Below the pieces are notes generated by a model. The model did not search any database, was not told the DNA's origin, and worked only from the letters and a program-made list of their open reading frames with translations. DNA of 64,000 nucleotides. Origin: Brevundimonas sp. (GTDB lineage Bacteria > Pseudomonadota > Alphaproteobacteria > Caulobacterales > Caulobacteraceae). Of this stretch, positions 1 through 12,030 are shown piece after piece. Position 1 is the first letter of the stretch, and every line of letters starts with the position of its first letter. Position numbers and translations under genes: made by a program. The stretch is taken from the NCBI RefSeq assembly GCF_027484365.1, contig NZ_JAIXTC010000017.1, positions 160,674 through 224,673 of the forward strand, read 5' to 3'.

Positions 1-1898
1 GTGCCGTCAAAGGTGCCGTTGCCGTTGTCGACGAAGGTGTTCGTGCCGCCGGGGCTGAGGTCCAGATAGTTGGGACGACCCAGGCTACGGCTGTAGGCCA
101 GACGCACGACCACGTCCTCGCCCGGTTCCCAGCGCGCGATCAGGCTGGGCAGCCAGTCGGTGTAGCTCTCCGATTCCGACGCCGGGACCACGCTGGTTCC
201 GTTCACCAGCCGGAAACCCGTGATGTCGAGCTCGGTCTGTTCGACCCGAAGGCCCGGGCTGAAGGTCCAGCGGCCGAGCGTCAGGTCGGCGGTCGCATAG
301 GCGGCGGCGACATCCTCGCCCACGTCGGTGTCGGCGAGCGTCGCATTGGCCAGGGTGGTGGCTGTGTCACGGACGAACAGCGGCCCGTTCAGGTTGGTCC
401 GGGTGTAGGCGATCAGACCGGAAGCCGAGAGGGTGGGGTTGATCGTATAGGGGCGGCCGTCGCGAGGCTCGATCGTCACAGCCGGGCCGACCAGGGAGGG
501 GTCGACGGACAGGACAAACCGGGTCGCCGCCGTCGCGCCCCGGGTCCAGACATTGTTGTCGGCATCAAACGACTTGTCCGTCGACCGGTATTTCAGGCCG
601 AAGGCGATCCCGGCCCCGTCGAACAGATTCAGCGGCCGGCGGGCGTCGAACCGGGCCGAGATAATGTCCTCATCGCCGTTCTCGTCCTGTTCGGCATACT
701 GGCGAAAACCGAGAGCCGCTGCGGTGATCGGAACGCGCGGCGCGGCGGTGAACAGTTCATCGGTGAAGTCGAAATCGACGGTGCCGGGCGAGGCCCGGAA
801 CTGCCACAGCTGGTTGGGCTCAATCACCTCGTTGTGGGCGCCGGCGATGCCGTAGTCCAGCGTCCAGTCCTGGAGCTCGGTTCGCCCCCCGGCCTGGACC
901 GACAGGACCGACTTCTCCTTGTATTCAAGACGCAGGTCCTGGCGGATTTCGGTGGCGCCCGTCGTGGTGCCGGTCCGGCCGTCCGGGTTCAGCCGCAGGG
1001 CACCCGAGGTCCGCAAGGCAGGAGTGGCGAAGTCGAGGCGGTAGCGCTGGCGATACTCATCTTCGGTAAAGCGGCTGTAGAGGGCGCGAAGGAACAGGGA
1101 GGTCGACCCGGCCGGAGGCCAGTCCAGCGAGGCGATAGCCCCGATCCGTTCGCGCTTCAGGCGATAGTCGGTGAACTTGATGTTGATCGGCAGGGCGCCC
1201 CGCGCCGCGCCCGCGAAGGGCGTCCAGTCGTCGGGATAGAGGCCTGCGCTGGCGAACTCGCGATCCGAATAGCTCGCGCCGAGCATGACGCCGAAGTCGC
1301 CGAACCGACCGCCCAGGCTGATGTCGCCCCGGATCGGCGATTCCTCGTTCAGCGTCTGGTAGCCCGCCTGGGCCGAGGCCTGGAAGAATCGATCGCCTCG
1401 GAAGTCGAAGGCCGTCTGGGACACCAGATTGACGTTGCCGCCGATGCCCTGCCCGTCCTGACCGGCGGTCTTGACCTTGGCCACCTCAACCCGGTTCAGA
1501 AGCTGACCCGAGACGATGTCCAGAGGCAGGCGGCGGGTGTTGCCGTCCGGATTGCCGATCTCGAACCCGTTGATGGTGTAGTTGTTGAGGTCCGACGGCA
1601 CGCCGCGAACGGAGACGTAGCGGCCCTCGCCCTGGTCGTACTGAACGCCGACGCCGGGCAGGCGCTCGATCACCTCGGCGACGTTGCGGTCAGGAAGATT
1701 CCCGATCTCGTCGGCGGCGGCGACGCTGGTCAGGCCGGTGGCGGCGCGTTGCAGGTCGATGGCGCGCTGCTGCGTCGCCCTCTGGCCGGTGACCACCACC
1801 TCCTCGACCGTCGTGGCCTCGGACTGTTGCCCGGCCAGAACGGGCGTGGAAACGAAAAGCGCCAGACCGGACACGCCGGCCGACAGAACAGTGCGCAT
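1..1898 (-). CDS. TonB-dependent receptor (partial, C-terminus outside window)
   Basis: Outer-membrane receptor for TonB-energised uptake of a substrate that cannot be read from sequence. The visible 632 codons begin with a signal peptide (residues 1 to about 23, ending near VLAG) and a TonB box EEVVVTG at 32-38. A plug domain follows, with the usual stretch PDRNVAEVIERLPGVGV and a GGNVNL signature, and then the first half of an aromatic-rich beta-barrel. It is of the Xanthomonas/Caulobacter long-receptor type. The frame stays open to base 1, so the barrel end and terminal aromatic residue are missing. The start at 1898 is the first ATG before the signal peptide. The gene lies downstream of gyrB on the same strand, 188 bases away, and is probably transcribed separately. 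Confidence 0.93.
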   Translation of the reverse strand, partial: MRTVLSAGVSGLALFVSTPVLAGQQSEATTVEEVVVTGQRATQQRAIDLQRAATGLTSVAAADEIGNLPDRNVAEVIERLPGVGVQYDQGEGRYVSVRGVPSDLNNYTINGFEIGNPDGNTRRLPLDIVSGQLLNRVEVAKVKTAGQDGQGIGGNVNLVSQTAFDFRGDRFFQASAQAGYQTLNEESPIRGDISLGGRFGDFGVMLGASYSDREFASAGLYPDDWTPFAGAARGALPINIKFTDYRLKRERIGAIASLDWPPAGSTSLFLRALYSRFTEDEYRQRYRLDFATPALRTSGALRLNPDGRTGTTTGATEIRQDLRLEYKEKSVLSVQAGGRTELQDWTLDYGIAGAHNEVIEPNQLWQFRASPGTVDFDFTDELFTAAPRVPITAAALGFRQYAEQDENGDEDIISARFDARRPLNLFDGAGIAFGLKYRSTDKSFDADNNVWTRGATAATRFVLSVDPSLVGPAVTIEPRDGRPYTINPTLSASGLIAYTRTNLNGPLFVRDTATTLANATLADTDVGEDVAAAYATADLTLGRWTFSPGLRVEQTELDITGFRLVNGTSVVPASESESYTDWLPSLIARWEPGEDVVVRLAYSRSLGRPNYLDLSPGGTNTFVDNGNGTFDG

Positions 1899-2086
1899 GA
1901 GAACATCCCCCGATGATGAGGGGCTGCTAGGCCGATGCCGCGTCGGCCTCGCGACGAAACCGTGAACAGGCGATCAGGATTCCGCAACCGGTGGATGACC
2001 GGATGTCAGGACCCGGACGGCGCGTCCGCCATCACAGACCCGGTCGAGCGGTCGGCCGGTCGGGGCGGCTCCCGTGCACGTCGCCG

Positions 2087-4534
<2,448 letters not shown>

Positions 4535-4867
4535 TCATTCGTCCGGAGACGCGGGCGTCGCGGACCGCGCCATGCGCCGTCCAGCCCGCAAAGAAATGTC
4601 AGTGGCCGCACAACCGATTCAGGCCGTGCGAATGCGGGGTTTATATAGGAATTCGCAGGCGAAAAGCGAGCAATGAGGACGTCTTGCCACCTTGTCCCGC
4701 GACGCGTCGGACCCAATATCTGGCGTTCACCCATCGAAAGACACCCCAGCCCTGTCCGGAGCCTGATCGGCTGAGGGGGAATCGCTTCGTGATTCCATCG
4801 ATGCCGTGAATCAGCCTCCGGAATCGTCCGACGGCATGACGCCCTCGGTCACGCCCGAGGAGCGCCG
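4535..4867. promoter_or_regulatory. gyrB/antiporter divergent spacer with GANTC cluster
   Basis: This gene-free stretch lies between the starts of gyrB (minus) and the antiporter (plus). It carries five GANTC sites: 4616-4620, 4779-4783, 4791-4795, 4808-4812 and 4821-4825, four of them within 47 bases. GANTC is the CcrM methylation target in Caulobacterales and is read by GcrA. An AT-rich TATATAA on the minus strand near 4641-4647 may be part of the gyrB promoter, but no convincing -35 is seen. AGGAG six bases before 4868 is the ribosome binding site of the antiporter. Confidence 0.5.
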
Positions 4868-6091
4868 ATGCCGCATGCCGACAGCCTGATTTCCACCCTC
4901 GTAGGGGCCTTCGTTCTGGCCTTCGTGTTCGGAATGCTGGCCAACCGGCTGAAGCTATCGCCCCTCGTGGGCTATCTGGTGGCGGGCATCGCGGTCGGTC
5001 CTCACACGGCCGGGTTCGTCGCCGACACCATGCTCGCGCCCCAGCTGGCGGAGATCGGCGTCATCCTCCTGATGTTCGGCGTCGGCCTGCATTTCTCGCC
5101 TGCCGATCTGATGAAGGTGCGCAAGGTCGCCATACCCGGTGCCCTCGTACAGATTGTCTCGGCCACGGCGCTGGGCTGGCTGCTGGGCCGGTTCGCCATG
5201 GGCATGTCGAACATGGAAGGCCTGCTGATGGGGTTCGCCCTTTCGGTCGCCTCCACGGTCGTCCTGATGCGGGCGCTGGAAGAGCGTCGGCAGAACAAGG
5301 GCGAGGTCGGACGTATCGCCGTGGGTTGGCTGATCGTCGAGGACCTGGTCATCGTCATCGCCCTGGTCATGCTGCCCATGATCATTCTCACCGAGGGCGA
5401 GACCTTCAAGGCGGCCGATCTGGCGCTCAGCATCGGCTGGACCCTGCTGAAGGTGATCCTGTTCGTCGTCGCCATGCTGTTCGTCGGCGGCAAGGTCCTG
5501 CCCTGGATCCTGGTGCGGATTGCCCACACCCGGTCGCGCGAGCTGTTCACCCTCGGCGTTCTGGCCATCGCCCTGGGCATCGCCTGGATCGCCTATCAGC
5601 TGTTCCATTCGTTCGCGCTCGGCGCCTTCCTCGCCGGGCTGGTGCTCAACGGCACGCCTCTGGGCCACAATGCGGCGGAGCGATCGCTGCCGTTGCGCGA
5701 CGCCTTCGCGGTGCTGTTCTTCGTGTCGGTCGGCATGTTGTTCGACCCGATGATCCTCGTCGAACGCCCCCTGTCGGTTCTCGGCGTGCTGGGTATCGTC
5801 ATCGTCGGGAAGACCATTGCGGCTCTGGCCATCACCCACATGTTCGGCCTCGACCGCGCCTCAGGCCTGACCGTCGGCGCCAGCCTCGCACAGGTCGGGG
5901 AGTTTTCCTTCATCCTCGCCGCCCTCGGCGTCTCGCTGGGCGCCCTGCGACAGGAGACCCATGACCTGATCCTGGCCGGGGCCCTGCTGTCGATCTCGCT
6001 GAACCCGTTGGTCTTCGTCATCATGGACCGGCTCGGCGGCAAGCCGCCGAACCCGCGCAAGGCAGGCGAGGCCAATCCGGCAACAGCCTAG
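4868..6091 (+). CDS. CPA2-family monovalent cation:proton antiporter (KefB/YbaL-like, no RCK domain)
   Basis: Inner-membrane exchanger of the CPA2 family, exchanging K+ or Na+ for protons. The whole 407-residue protein is hydrophobic, with about 11-13 membrane segments. It carries the family signatures [15 protein letters not shown] near residue 33 and [12 protein letters not shown] near 154, and a conserved Gln-Val-Gly-Glu-Phe-Ser-Phe segment near 345. KefB and YbaL proteins normally carry a C-terminal TrkA-N (RCK) nucleotide-binding domain and reach 550-600 residues. This one stops right after the last membrane helix with a short Pro/Lys tail, so it lacks cytosolic nucleotide gating. The start is supported by AGGAG six bases upstream. 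Its 3' end overlaps the convergent recF end by four bases. Confidence 0.88.
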   Translation: MPHADSLISTLVGAFVLAFVFGMLANRLKLSPLVGYLVAGIAVGPHTAGFVADTMLAPQLAEIGVILLMFGVGLHFSPADLMKVRKVAIPGALVQIVSATALGWLLGRFAMGMSNMEGLLMGFALSVASTVVLMRALEERRQNKGEVGRIAVGWLIVEDLVIVIALVMLPMIILTEGETFKAADLALSIGWTLLKVILFVVAMLFVGGKVLPWILVRIAHTRSRELFTLGVLAIALGIAWIAYQLFHSFALGAFLAGLVLNGTPLGHNAAERSLPLRDAFAVLFFVSVGMLFDPMILVERPLSVLGVLGIVIVGKTIAALAITHMFGLDRASGLTVGASLAQVGEFSFILAALGVSLGALRQETHDLILAGALLSISLNPLVFVIMDRLGGKPPNPRKAGEANPATA

Positions 6092-7221
6092 CCCGGCGTC
6101 AGCGCCCCGCCCTCGACCCGGACGAAGGTCGCCCGGCCGATCAGAGGCTCGAACAGCGCCGCCTCCGTCCCGGTCATGAAGGCCTGCAGTCCCAGGGCCG
6201 TGATCTCGTCGAACAGGGCCGCGCGACGACCGGCGTCGAGATGCGCGGGCGCCTCGTCCAGCAGCAGGATCGGCTCGGCTCCGCCGCCCGACAGCCGCCC
6301 GACCTGGGCCAGGATCAGATTCAGGGCCAGGGCCTTCTGTTCGCCGGACGACCCTTCCGCCGCCGGCCGGTTCTTCTCGCGATGCAGGGCGGTCAGATCG
6401 GCCCGATGTGGCCCGAACAGGGACCGGCCCGCCGCCCCGTCGCGGTTTCTTGCCCGCGCCATCCCCTCGCGGATCGCGCCCGCCAAAGCCTCTTCATCGG
6501 CGCCGTCCTCGGCCAGCCGCTCGGTCTCCCCGACGAGGGCCAGATCCGCCTGCGGAAAGGGGCGTGCAGAGCGCGAATCAATGGCCGCCTGCAGAACGGT
6601 CAGGGCCTTCGCCCGCGCCGTCGCCGCCCGCGCCCCGGTCTCGGCCAGGCGCGCCTCCAGCGCATCGAGCCACAGGGGATCGGCCTCCCTCCCCTCGGCG
6701 CCGTCGATCAGCAGCCGTAACCGCTCGCGGAGCGCCTTTTCGTATCCGGCGACCGCCGCCGCATGGCCGGGGTCGGCCGCGAAGACCAGCCGGTCGAAGA
6801 ACTTCAGCCGCTCGGCCCGGGCATCCGAGAACAGGCGGTCCTGTTCCGGCGTCGCCCAGACGGGGCGCAGATAGTCGAGCAGCCGCCCCGGCTGGGCCGT
6901 CTCGCCGTCGATCCGCACCATCCGCCGCCCGGCCCCGGCGACCTGAACCCCGGTCCCCAGCCGGATCTCGTCGCCATCGGTCCCGTCCAGCGTCAGGGCC
7001 ACGGCCCAGGCCCGCCCGCCGGCCTCGCCCGGCTCGCGGCGTCCCATCTCCTGTGCCGTCGCGCCGCGCAGGCCCTTGCCGGGCGTGAACAGGCTCAGCG
7101 CCTCGAGCAGATTGGTCTTCCCCGCCCCGTTCGGCCCATGCAGCACCACGGCCCCCGCACCAAGCGGCACGGCGGCGGTGGCGTAGGACCGGAAGTCGGT
7201 AAGGGTCAGCGAGCGGATCAA
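6088..7221 (-). CDS. recF: DNA replication and repair protein RecF
   Basis: SMC-like ATPase that helps load RecA at single-strand gaps together with RecO and RecR. Walker A is [16 protein letters not shown], the ABC signature region is [17 protein letters not shown], and Walker B is [12 protein letters not shown]. The start shown is a TTG that gives an N-terminus ([12 protein letters not shown]) matching the position of the first strand in other RecF proteins, 377 aa in all. An in-frame ATG at 7257 would add 12 residues and an ATG at 7302 would add 27. The last is unlikely because it nearly abuts the divergent gene. The gene lies between dnaN and gyrB on the same strand, as in many bacteria, but neighbouring plus-strand genes break direct co-transcription. 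Confidence 0.95.
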   Translation of the reverse strand: MIRSLTLTDFRSYATAAVPLGAGAVVLHGPNGAGKTNLLEALSLFTPGKGLRGATAQEMGRREPGEAGGRAWAVALTLDGTDGDEIRLGTGVQVAGAGRRMVRIDGETAQPGRLLDYLRPVWATPEQDRLFSDARAERLKFFDRLVFAADPGHAAAVAGYEKALRERLRLLIDGAEGREADPLWLDALEARLAETGARAATARAKALTVLQAAIDSRSARPFPQADLALVGETERLAEDGADEEALAGAIREGMARARNRDGAAGRSLFGPHRADLTALHREKNRPAAEGSSGEQKALALNLILAQVGRLSGGGAEPILLLDEAPAHLDAGRRAALFDEITALGLQAFMTGTEAALFEPLIGRATFVRVEGGALTPG

Positions 7222-7343
7222 GCCGCCGACATAGCAGGCGGCCCGCCCCGGCCGCATCAGATTCCGTATGGCTACGCCGGACAGTCGCCGGATTACGGTC
7301 ACATTTGACCGACCGTGGGACGGGTCGCGTCGGGACGCGTGTC

Positions 7344-8441
7344 ATGAACAAGCTTCTGATCATCGGAGCGGCGATGGTCGCCATGGCCGGCGTCGGCGCC
7401 GTCATGGCCCGTGAGGCCGCGAACGCTGCACGCCGGCCCCAGGGCCTTGAGGCCTGTATGAGCGCCCGCGCCCGCACCGGTCTGCGCGACGCCCTTCTGA
7501 CGCGGATCGCCGCGCGGGGCGGAGAAATCGACGCCGGCTACGCCATGTCGCTGGACACGCCCCGGCTGGAATCGATCGACTACACAGCCGAACGCACCGT
7601 CTGCGGCGGCGTCGCCCGCCTGTCCGTGCCCGAGCATCGCCGCGCCGCCCTCGACGGGGTCTCCGAGCTTTCCGACCCCGTCCGCTACATGATCGAGCCG
7701 TCGGCAGACGGGCGCGGGACGGTGGTGGCCCTGGTCGGCGGCGGCGACACCATCGCCGGCTGGCTGGGCGGGCCTCCGCCACCGCCTGCCCCGCCCGTCC
7801 TGCTCCAGGCGGACTATGGTCCCGCCCAGCCTGCGGTCGACGAGGCCACGCCCGAGGTCGGACCACCCCCCGCGCCCCAGCCCGCCGTCGTCCGAACGCC
7901 GGCTCCAGTCCCGTCGCCCCCGGCCCGGCCGGTCGCACCGCGCCAGGTCGTGGCCCAGCCCGCGCCCCGCCCATCGCAGCCGGCTCCCAGGACCCAGCCG
8001 ATCCGTGTCGTCTCGAGTTCGCCCCCCGCAACTGTCCTCAGCCCGGCGCGTCCCGCCCCGCCTGCTGCTCCGCATCGGACGCCGTCCATAGCCACGGCCA
8101 GCCTCAACAGCCGTCCGGCCTCGACGAACCCGGTCCCGGCTCCAGGGGTGCGCGATCCAGCCCCCTCCGTCGGTGCGGTCCGCGCCACGGCCCGTCCGAG
8201 TTTCGACTGCCGTCAGGCCAGGAACAGCGCCGAGCGCTCGATCTGCAGCGATCCCGGCCTGGCCGATCTCGATGTCCAGATGGCGCGTCGCTACGCCCGG
8301 ATGCAGAACAATATCGACGGTCGCCCGGCCGAGATCCTGCGCGACGAGCAGCGTGCCTGGCTCCGTCGCCGCGACGCCTGCACGACCAGCGCCTGTATCA
8401 GAGCCCTGTACGAGACCCGCGCGGCCACGATGGGCCGCTGA
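7344..8441 (+). CDS. Secreted proline-rich protein with C-terminal DUF1311 (LprI-like) domain
   Basis: The 365-residue protein starts with a signal peptide (MNKLLIIGAAMVAMAG, cleavage near AREA). It continues with about 130 residues of unassigned globular sequence, then a long Pro/Ala/Arg-rich linker (about residues 135-280). The C-terminus is a DUF1311 domain (FDCRQARNSAERSICSDPGL, then LRDEQRAWLRRRDAC) with four cysteines positioned for two disulfides. DUF1311 includes the N-terminal part of LprI, a lysozyme inhibitor, so a periplasmic envelope role is possible but unproven. GGGA eight bases upstream supports the ATG at 7344 over the one at 7305. It ends four bases from the convergent dnaN end and shares a short divergent region with recF. 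Confidence 0.8.
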   Translation: MNKLLIIGAAMVAMAGVGAVMAREAANAARRPQGLEACMSARARTGLRDALLTRIAARGGEIDAGYAMSLDTPRLESIDYTAERTVCGGVARLSVPEHRRAALDGVSELSDPVRYMIEPSADGRGTVVALVGGGDTIAGWLGGPPPPPAPPVLLQADYGPAQPAVDEATPEVGPPPAPQPAVVRTPAPVPSPPARPVAPRQVVAQPAPRPSQPAPRTQPIRVVSSSPPATVLSPARPAPPAAPHRTPSIATASLNSRPASTNPVPAPGVRDPAPSVGAVRATARPSFDCRQARNSAERSICSDPGLADLDVQMARRYARMQNNIDGRPAEILRDEQRAWLRRRDACTTSACIRALYETRAATMGR

Positions 8442-8445
8442 GGGA

Positions 8446-9564
8446 TCAGACCCGCAGCGGCATCAGCACATACTGGACGCCCGGGTCGCCCGGATCGAGC
8501 ACCAACGTCGGTGACGCGGGGTCGGCGAACATGAAGGTCGCGTTCTCGCCGGTGATCTGGCCGGCGACGTCGAGCAGGTAGCGGGCGTTGAAGCCGATCT
8601 CGAACGGGGCTTCGGAATAGCCGATCTCGACCTCTTCCACGCCCTGGCCGGCCTCCATGTTGCGGACGGTCAGGGTGACGCGGTCCAGCTCGAAGGCCAG
8701 TTTCACCGAGCGGCTCTTCTCGGCCGAGATGGTGGCGACGCGGTCGACGGCCGAGGCGAAGACGGCGTTGTCGATATCGGCCTGTTTGTCGTTCCCCTTC
8801 GGGATGACCCGCATGTAGTCGGGGAAGGCTCCGTCGATGACCTTGGAGGTCAGGGAGGCCTGGCCGAATTCGAAGCGGATCTTCTGAGGCGAGACCTGGA
8901 TCTCGACCGGGCCGGAGCCGTCGTCCAGCAGGCGACGCACCTGGTCGATGGTCTTGCGGGGCACGATCACGCCCGGACCGCCCGCCGCGCCCTCCGGCGC
9001 CGGGGTCTCGGCGAGGGCCAGACGGTGGCCGTCGGTCGCTACGGCGCGCAGCAGCGGGATGCCCGCCTCGGCCACCGTGTGCAGATAGAGGCCGTTCAGA
9101 TAGTAGCGCGTCTCTTCGGTCGAGACGGCGAAGCGGGTCTTGTCGATCAGACGCGCCAGATCTTCCTTCATCAGGGTGAAGCGGGCGCCCGAGTTCTCGG
9201 TCGACATGACCGGGAAGTCGCCGGCCGGCAGGACCGGCAGGTTGAATTTCGACCGGCCCGCCTGGACCGTCAGGCGGGGATCGTCGCCGTTGTAGATCAG
9301 GGCGACCTCGGCCCCGTCCGGCAGTTTGCGGACGATTTCGTACAGGGTGTGGGCCGGCGCGGTGATCTGGCCCTCGACCTGGACGGTCGCATCGGCCTCG
9401 TCGACCATCTCCATGTCGAGGTCGGTCGCGGCGAAGCTCAGTTTGTCGCGGCCCGCTGACAGCAGGACGTTGGACAGGATCGGAATGGTGTTCCGACGCT
9501 CGACCACGCTCTGAACATGGCCGAGGGCCTTCAGGAGCGCGGAACGTTCGATGGTCAGTTGCAT
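8446..9564 (-). CDS. dnaN: DNA polymerase III beta sliding clamp
   Basis: Ring-shaped processivity clamp that tethers polymerase III to DNA and recruits Hda and repair polymerases. At 372 residues it has the normal length, with three repeated clamp folds. The N-terminus MQLTIERSALLKAL, the segment ETRYYLNGLYLH and the C-terminus (DPGVQYVLMPLRV) are typical. It is the first gene of the dnaN-recF-gyrB series on the minus strand. It is separated from recF by about 1.2 kb holding the plus-strand DUF1311 gene. No dnaA gene or obvious DnaA-box cluster lies beside it, in keeping with Caulobacterales, whose origin is at another locus. Confidence 0.97.
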   Translation of the reverse strand: MQLTIERSALLKALGHVQSVVERRNTIPILSNVLLSAGRDKLSFAATDLDMEMVDEADATVQVEGQITAPAHTLYEIVRKLPDGAEVALIYNGDDPRLTVQAGRSKFNLPVLPAGDFPVMSTENSGARFTLMKEDLARLIDKTRFAVSTEETRYYLNGLYLHTVAEAGIPLLRAVATDGHRLALAETPAPEGAAGGPGVIVPRKTIDQVRRLLDDGSGPVEIQVSPQKIRFEFGQASLTSKVIDGAFPDYMRVIPKGNDKQADIDNAVFASAVDRVATISAEKSRSVKLAFELDRVTLTVRNMEAGQGVEEVEIGYSEAPFEIGFNARYLLDVAGQITGENATFMFADPASPTLVLDPGDPGVQYVLMPLRV

Positions 9565-9692
9565 GTCGTCTCGGGGCCCGGGGCGCGGAGGAATCAGCCG
9601 TCGCCTAAACTTGCTTGGTTCCGGACACTAAAGGAATGCTCGCCGCTAGCAACCGGGAGGTCAGGCTTCCTCGTCGCCAGGCCAAGAAGGCT

Positions 9693-10514
9693 TCAGCCTT
9701 CGTCTTCAGCGGCAAGCCCCATCATGTGGAAGCCCGCGTCGACGTGGATGACTTCGCCCGTGGTCGAGAAGCCGAGGTCCGAGCACAGCCACAGGGCGGC
9801 GCCGGCGACGCCTTCCATCGAGGTGTCTTCCTTCATCGCCGACAGGGCGCGGCCCTGGGCGATCATGCCCCGGCCGCCGGAGATCCCGGCGAGGCTCAGG
9901 GTGCGCATGGCCCCGGCCGAGATGGCGTTGACGCGGATGCCTCGCGGACCCAGGTCGCGGGCGATGTAGCGGGTCGCCGCCTCCAGCGCCGCCTTGGCCA
10001 CGCCCATGGTGTTGTAGTTGGGAATGGCCCGCTCGGAACCGAGATAGGTCATGGTGATCATCGACCCGCCGTTCGGCATGATCTTCGACGCCCGCCGGGC
10101 CACGTCGACGAAGCTGAAGCAGGAGATGTTCATGGCCAGCAGGAAACTGTCGCGGCTGGTGTTGTCGATGAACGACCCCTTGAGCTCGTCCTTGTTGGCG
10201 AAGGCGACGGAGTGGACGACGAAGTCGATCGTGCCGAACTCGGCCTCCAGAGCCTCAAAGGCGGCGTCCATGGAGGCGTCGTCGGTGACGTCGGCCTGGA
10301 TCAGCAGTTTCGCGCCGACGCTCTCGGCCAGAGGCCGGACGCGGCGTTCGAGCCCCTCGCCCATGTAGGTGAAGGCCAGTTCGGCGCCCTGGGCCGCCAG
10401 CTGGGAGGCGATGCCCCAGGCGATGGAGTTGGCGTTCGCGACCCCCATGATCAGGCCCTTCTTGCCCTTCATGAGTTCGCCTGCGGGCATGTTCCAGCTG
10501 GATTCACCGGCCAT
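9693..10514 (-). CDS. fabI: Enoyl-[acyl-carrier-protein] reductase (NADH), FabI
   Basis: Catalyses the last reduction of each fatty acid elongation cycle, from trans-2-enoyl-ACP to acyl-ACP. It is an SDR-fold protein of 273 residues. The cofactor motif GVANANSIAWGIA and the catalytic set Tyr157, Tyr167 and Lys174 (TYLGSERAIPNYN, then GVAK) match the FabI Tyr-x6-Lys pattern, with the extra tyrosine of the TYLG motif. The start at 10514 has GAGGAG about nine bases upstream. A second ATG at 10490 would trim eight residues. It is the last gene of a fabA-fabB-fabI series, but a 172-base palindrome-ended repeat lies between fabB and fabI and may uncouple them. Confidence 0.97.
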   Translation of the reverse strand: MAGESSWNMPAGELMKGKKGLIMGVANANSIAWGIASQLAAQGAELAFTYMGEGLERRVRPLAESVGAKLLIQADVTDDASMDAAFEALEAEFGTIDFVVHSVAFANKDELKGSFIDNTSRDSFLLAMNISCFSFVDVARRASKIMPNGGSMITMTYLGSERAIPNYNTMGVAKAALEAATRYIARDLGPRGIRVNAISAGAMRTLSLAGISGGRGMIAQGRALSAMKEDTSMEGVAGAALWLCSDLGFSTTGEVIHVDAGFHMMGLAAEDEG

Positions 10515-10565
10515 GGAAAAGTCTCCTCTTTGGCCCGGGTTAGCAGCGGGGCCGATCCACGAGAA

Positions 10566-10737
10566 CCCTCTCCCAGCGGGAGAGGGCTTGAGCGCCTGAG
10601 AGCCGCAGGCGATCAGACTTGCGCGAAAGGGTGAGGGATTGTGCCCTCACCGGTTCACACCGAACCCCTCACCCTTTCGGCTGAAGGCGCATCGCTATCG
10701 CTCTGCGAGCCTCAAGCCCTCTCCCTCCGGGAGAGGG
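10566..10737. repeat. Intergenic inverted-repeat element, copy 1
   Basis: The element is bounded by two 21-base palindromes (10566-10586 and 10717-10737), each of the form CCCTCTCCC-N3-GGGAGAGGG. The arms are complementary over a longer stretch: GGAGAGGGCTTGAG on the left against CTCAAGCCCTCTCC on the right, and CGAAAGGGTGAGGG against CCCTCACCCTTTCG. The whole element could fold into one large cruciform or hairpin. Related copies lie at 50811-50990, 58532-58669 and 60250-60373. It sits between fabB and fabI, in the direction of their transcription. Confidence 0.85.
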
Positions 10738-10743
10738 AAGAAA

Positions 10744-11973
10744 TCAGACCTTCGAGAAGATCACCGTCCCGTTGGTGCCGCCGAAGCCGAAGCTGTTGGA
10801 CATGACGGTGGTCAGCTCGCCGTCCCAGCGCTGGCGCAGGATCGGCATGCCCTCGAACTGGGGATCCAGATTTTCGATATGGGCGCTTTCCGAGGCGAAG
10901 CCGTTCTTGAGCATCAGCAAGGAGTAGATCGCCTCCTGGGCCCCGGCGGCGCCGAGGGAGTGGCCCGTCAGCGACTTGGTCGAGGAGATCATCGGCATGT
11001 CGGCCCCGAAGACGGCCCGGATCGCCTCCATCTCCTTGGAATCTCCGACCGGCGTCGAGGTGCCGTGCGGGTTCAGATAGTCGATCTTGCGGTTGCCGGC
11101 CTCGGCCAGGGCGATCTTCATGCAGCGCTGGGCGCCCTCGCCCGAGGGGGCGACCATGTCATAGCCGTCGGCGTTGGCGCCGTAGCCCACGACCTCGCCA
11201 TAGATCTTCGCGCCGCGCGCCACCGCCCGCTCGTATTCCTCCAGCACCACGATGCCGGCACCGCCGGCGATGACGAAGCCGTCGCGGGCCGCGTCATAGG
11301 CGCGGGACGCCACCGAGGGGGTGTCGTTGAAGTCCGAGGACATGGCACCCATGGCGTCGAACATGTTCGACATGGACCAGTCGATGTCCTCGCAGCCGCC
11401 GGCGAAGACCACGTCCTGCTTGCCCCACTGGATCTGCTCGGCGCCCGCGCCGATGCAGTGGACGCTGGTCGCGCAGGCCGATGAGATCGAATAGTTGATG
11501 CCGCGCATCTCGAACCAGGTCGACAGGACCGCCGAGGGGCCGGACGCCATGGCCTTGGGCACGGCGAACGGGCCGATCCGCTTGGGCGCGCCCTTCTCGA
11601 TCGTGGTCTGGGCCGCCTGCAGAATGACCTGGGTCGAGGGGCCGCCCTCGCCCACGATCAGGCCGATGCGGTCGTCCTTGATCTCTTCGGCGGTCAGGCC
11701 GGAATCCTTCAGGGCCTCCTCGAAGGCGATATGCCCCCAGGCCGTGCCGTTGGCGAGGAACCGCGCCGCACGGCGGTCGACCAGCGGGGCCCAGTCCTCG
11801 GCGGTCGCGCCGAGGGACGGCGGCGCCCAGACCTGGGAACGGAAGCCGTATTTGATGTGATCGGGGGCCGAGACCACGCCCGACCGGGCACTGCGCAGCG
11901 AGGCCGTGACCTCCTCCTGGCCCGTGCCGATGGAGGAGACGATGCCCAGACCCGTGACGACGACACGCCGCAT
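10744..11973 (-). CDS. fabB: 3-oxoacyl-ACP synthase I (FabB)
   Basis: Condensing enzyme that elongates cis-unsaturated acyl-ACP in the FabA/FabB branch of type II fatty acid synthesis. The thiolase-fold protein of 409 residues has the Cys-His-His triad of KAS I: Cys167 in SSACATS, His303 in NPHGTSTPVGD, and His338 in TGHSLGAAGA with Lys333 before it. The C-terminal SNSFGFGGTNGT loop is intact. It starts 57 bases after fabA ends on the same strand, which fits one fabA-fabB transcript. The ACG-rich N-terminus MRRVVVTGLGIVS is the standard KAS start. Confidence 0.97.
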   Translation of the reverse strand: MRRVVVTGLGIVSSIGTGQEEVTASLRSARSGVVSAPDHIKYGFRSQVWAPPSLGATAEDWAPLVDRRAARFLANGTAWGHIAFEEALKDSGLTAEEIKDDRIGLIVGEGGPSTQVILQAAQTTIEKGAPKRIGPFAVPKAMASGPSAVLSTWFEMRGINYSISSACATSVHCIGAGAEQIQWGKQDVVFAGGCEDIDWSMSNMFDAMGAMSSDFNDTPSVASRAYDAARDGFVIAGGAGIVVLEEYERAVARGAKIYGEVVGYGANADGYDMVAPSGEGAQRCMKIALAEAGNRKIDYLNPHGTSTPVGDSKEMEAIRAVFGADMPMISSTKSLTGHSLGAAGAQEAIYSLLMLKNGFASESAHIENLDPQFEGMPILRQRWDGELTTVMSNSFGFGGTNGTVIFSKV

Positions 11974-12030
11974 AAGAGTTTCCTTCTCTTGTCAGTCTTG
12001 TCCGCGTTGCCCGCGGTTATTGTGTGGTGG

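Noticed and set aside
834..1916. A 360-codon plus-strand frame over the TonB receptor gene
   Set aside because: The minus strand gives a full TonB receptor with signal peptide, TonB box and plug motifs. The plus frame has no domain.
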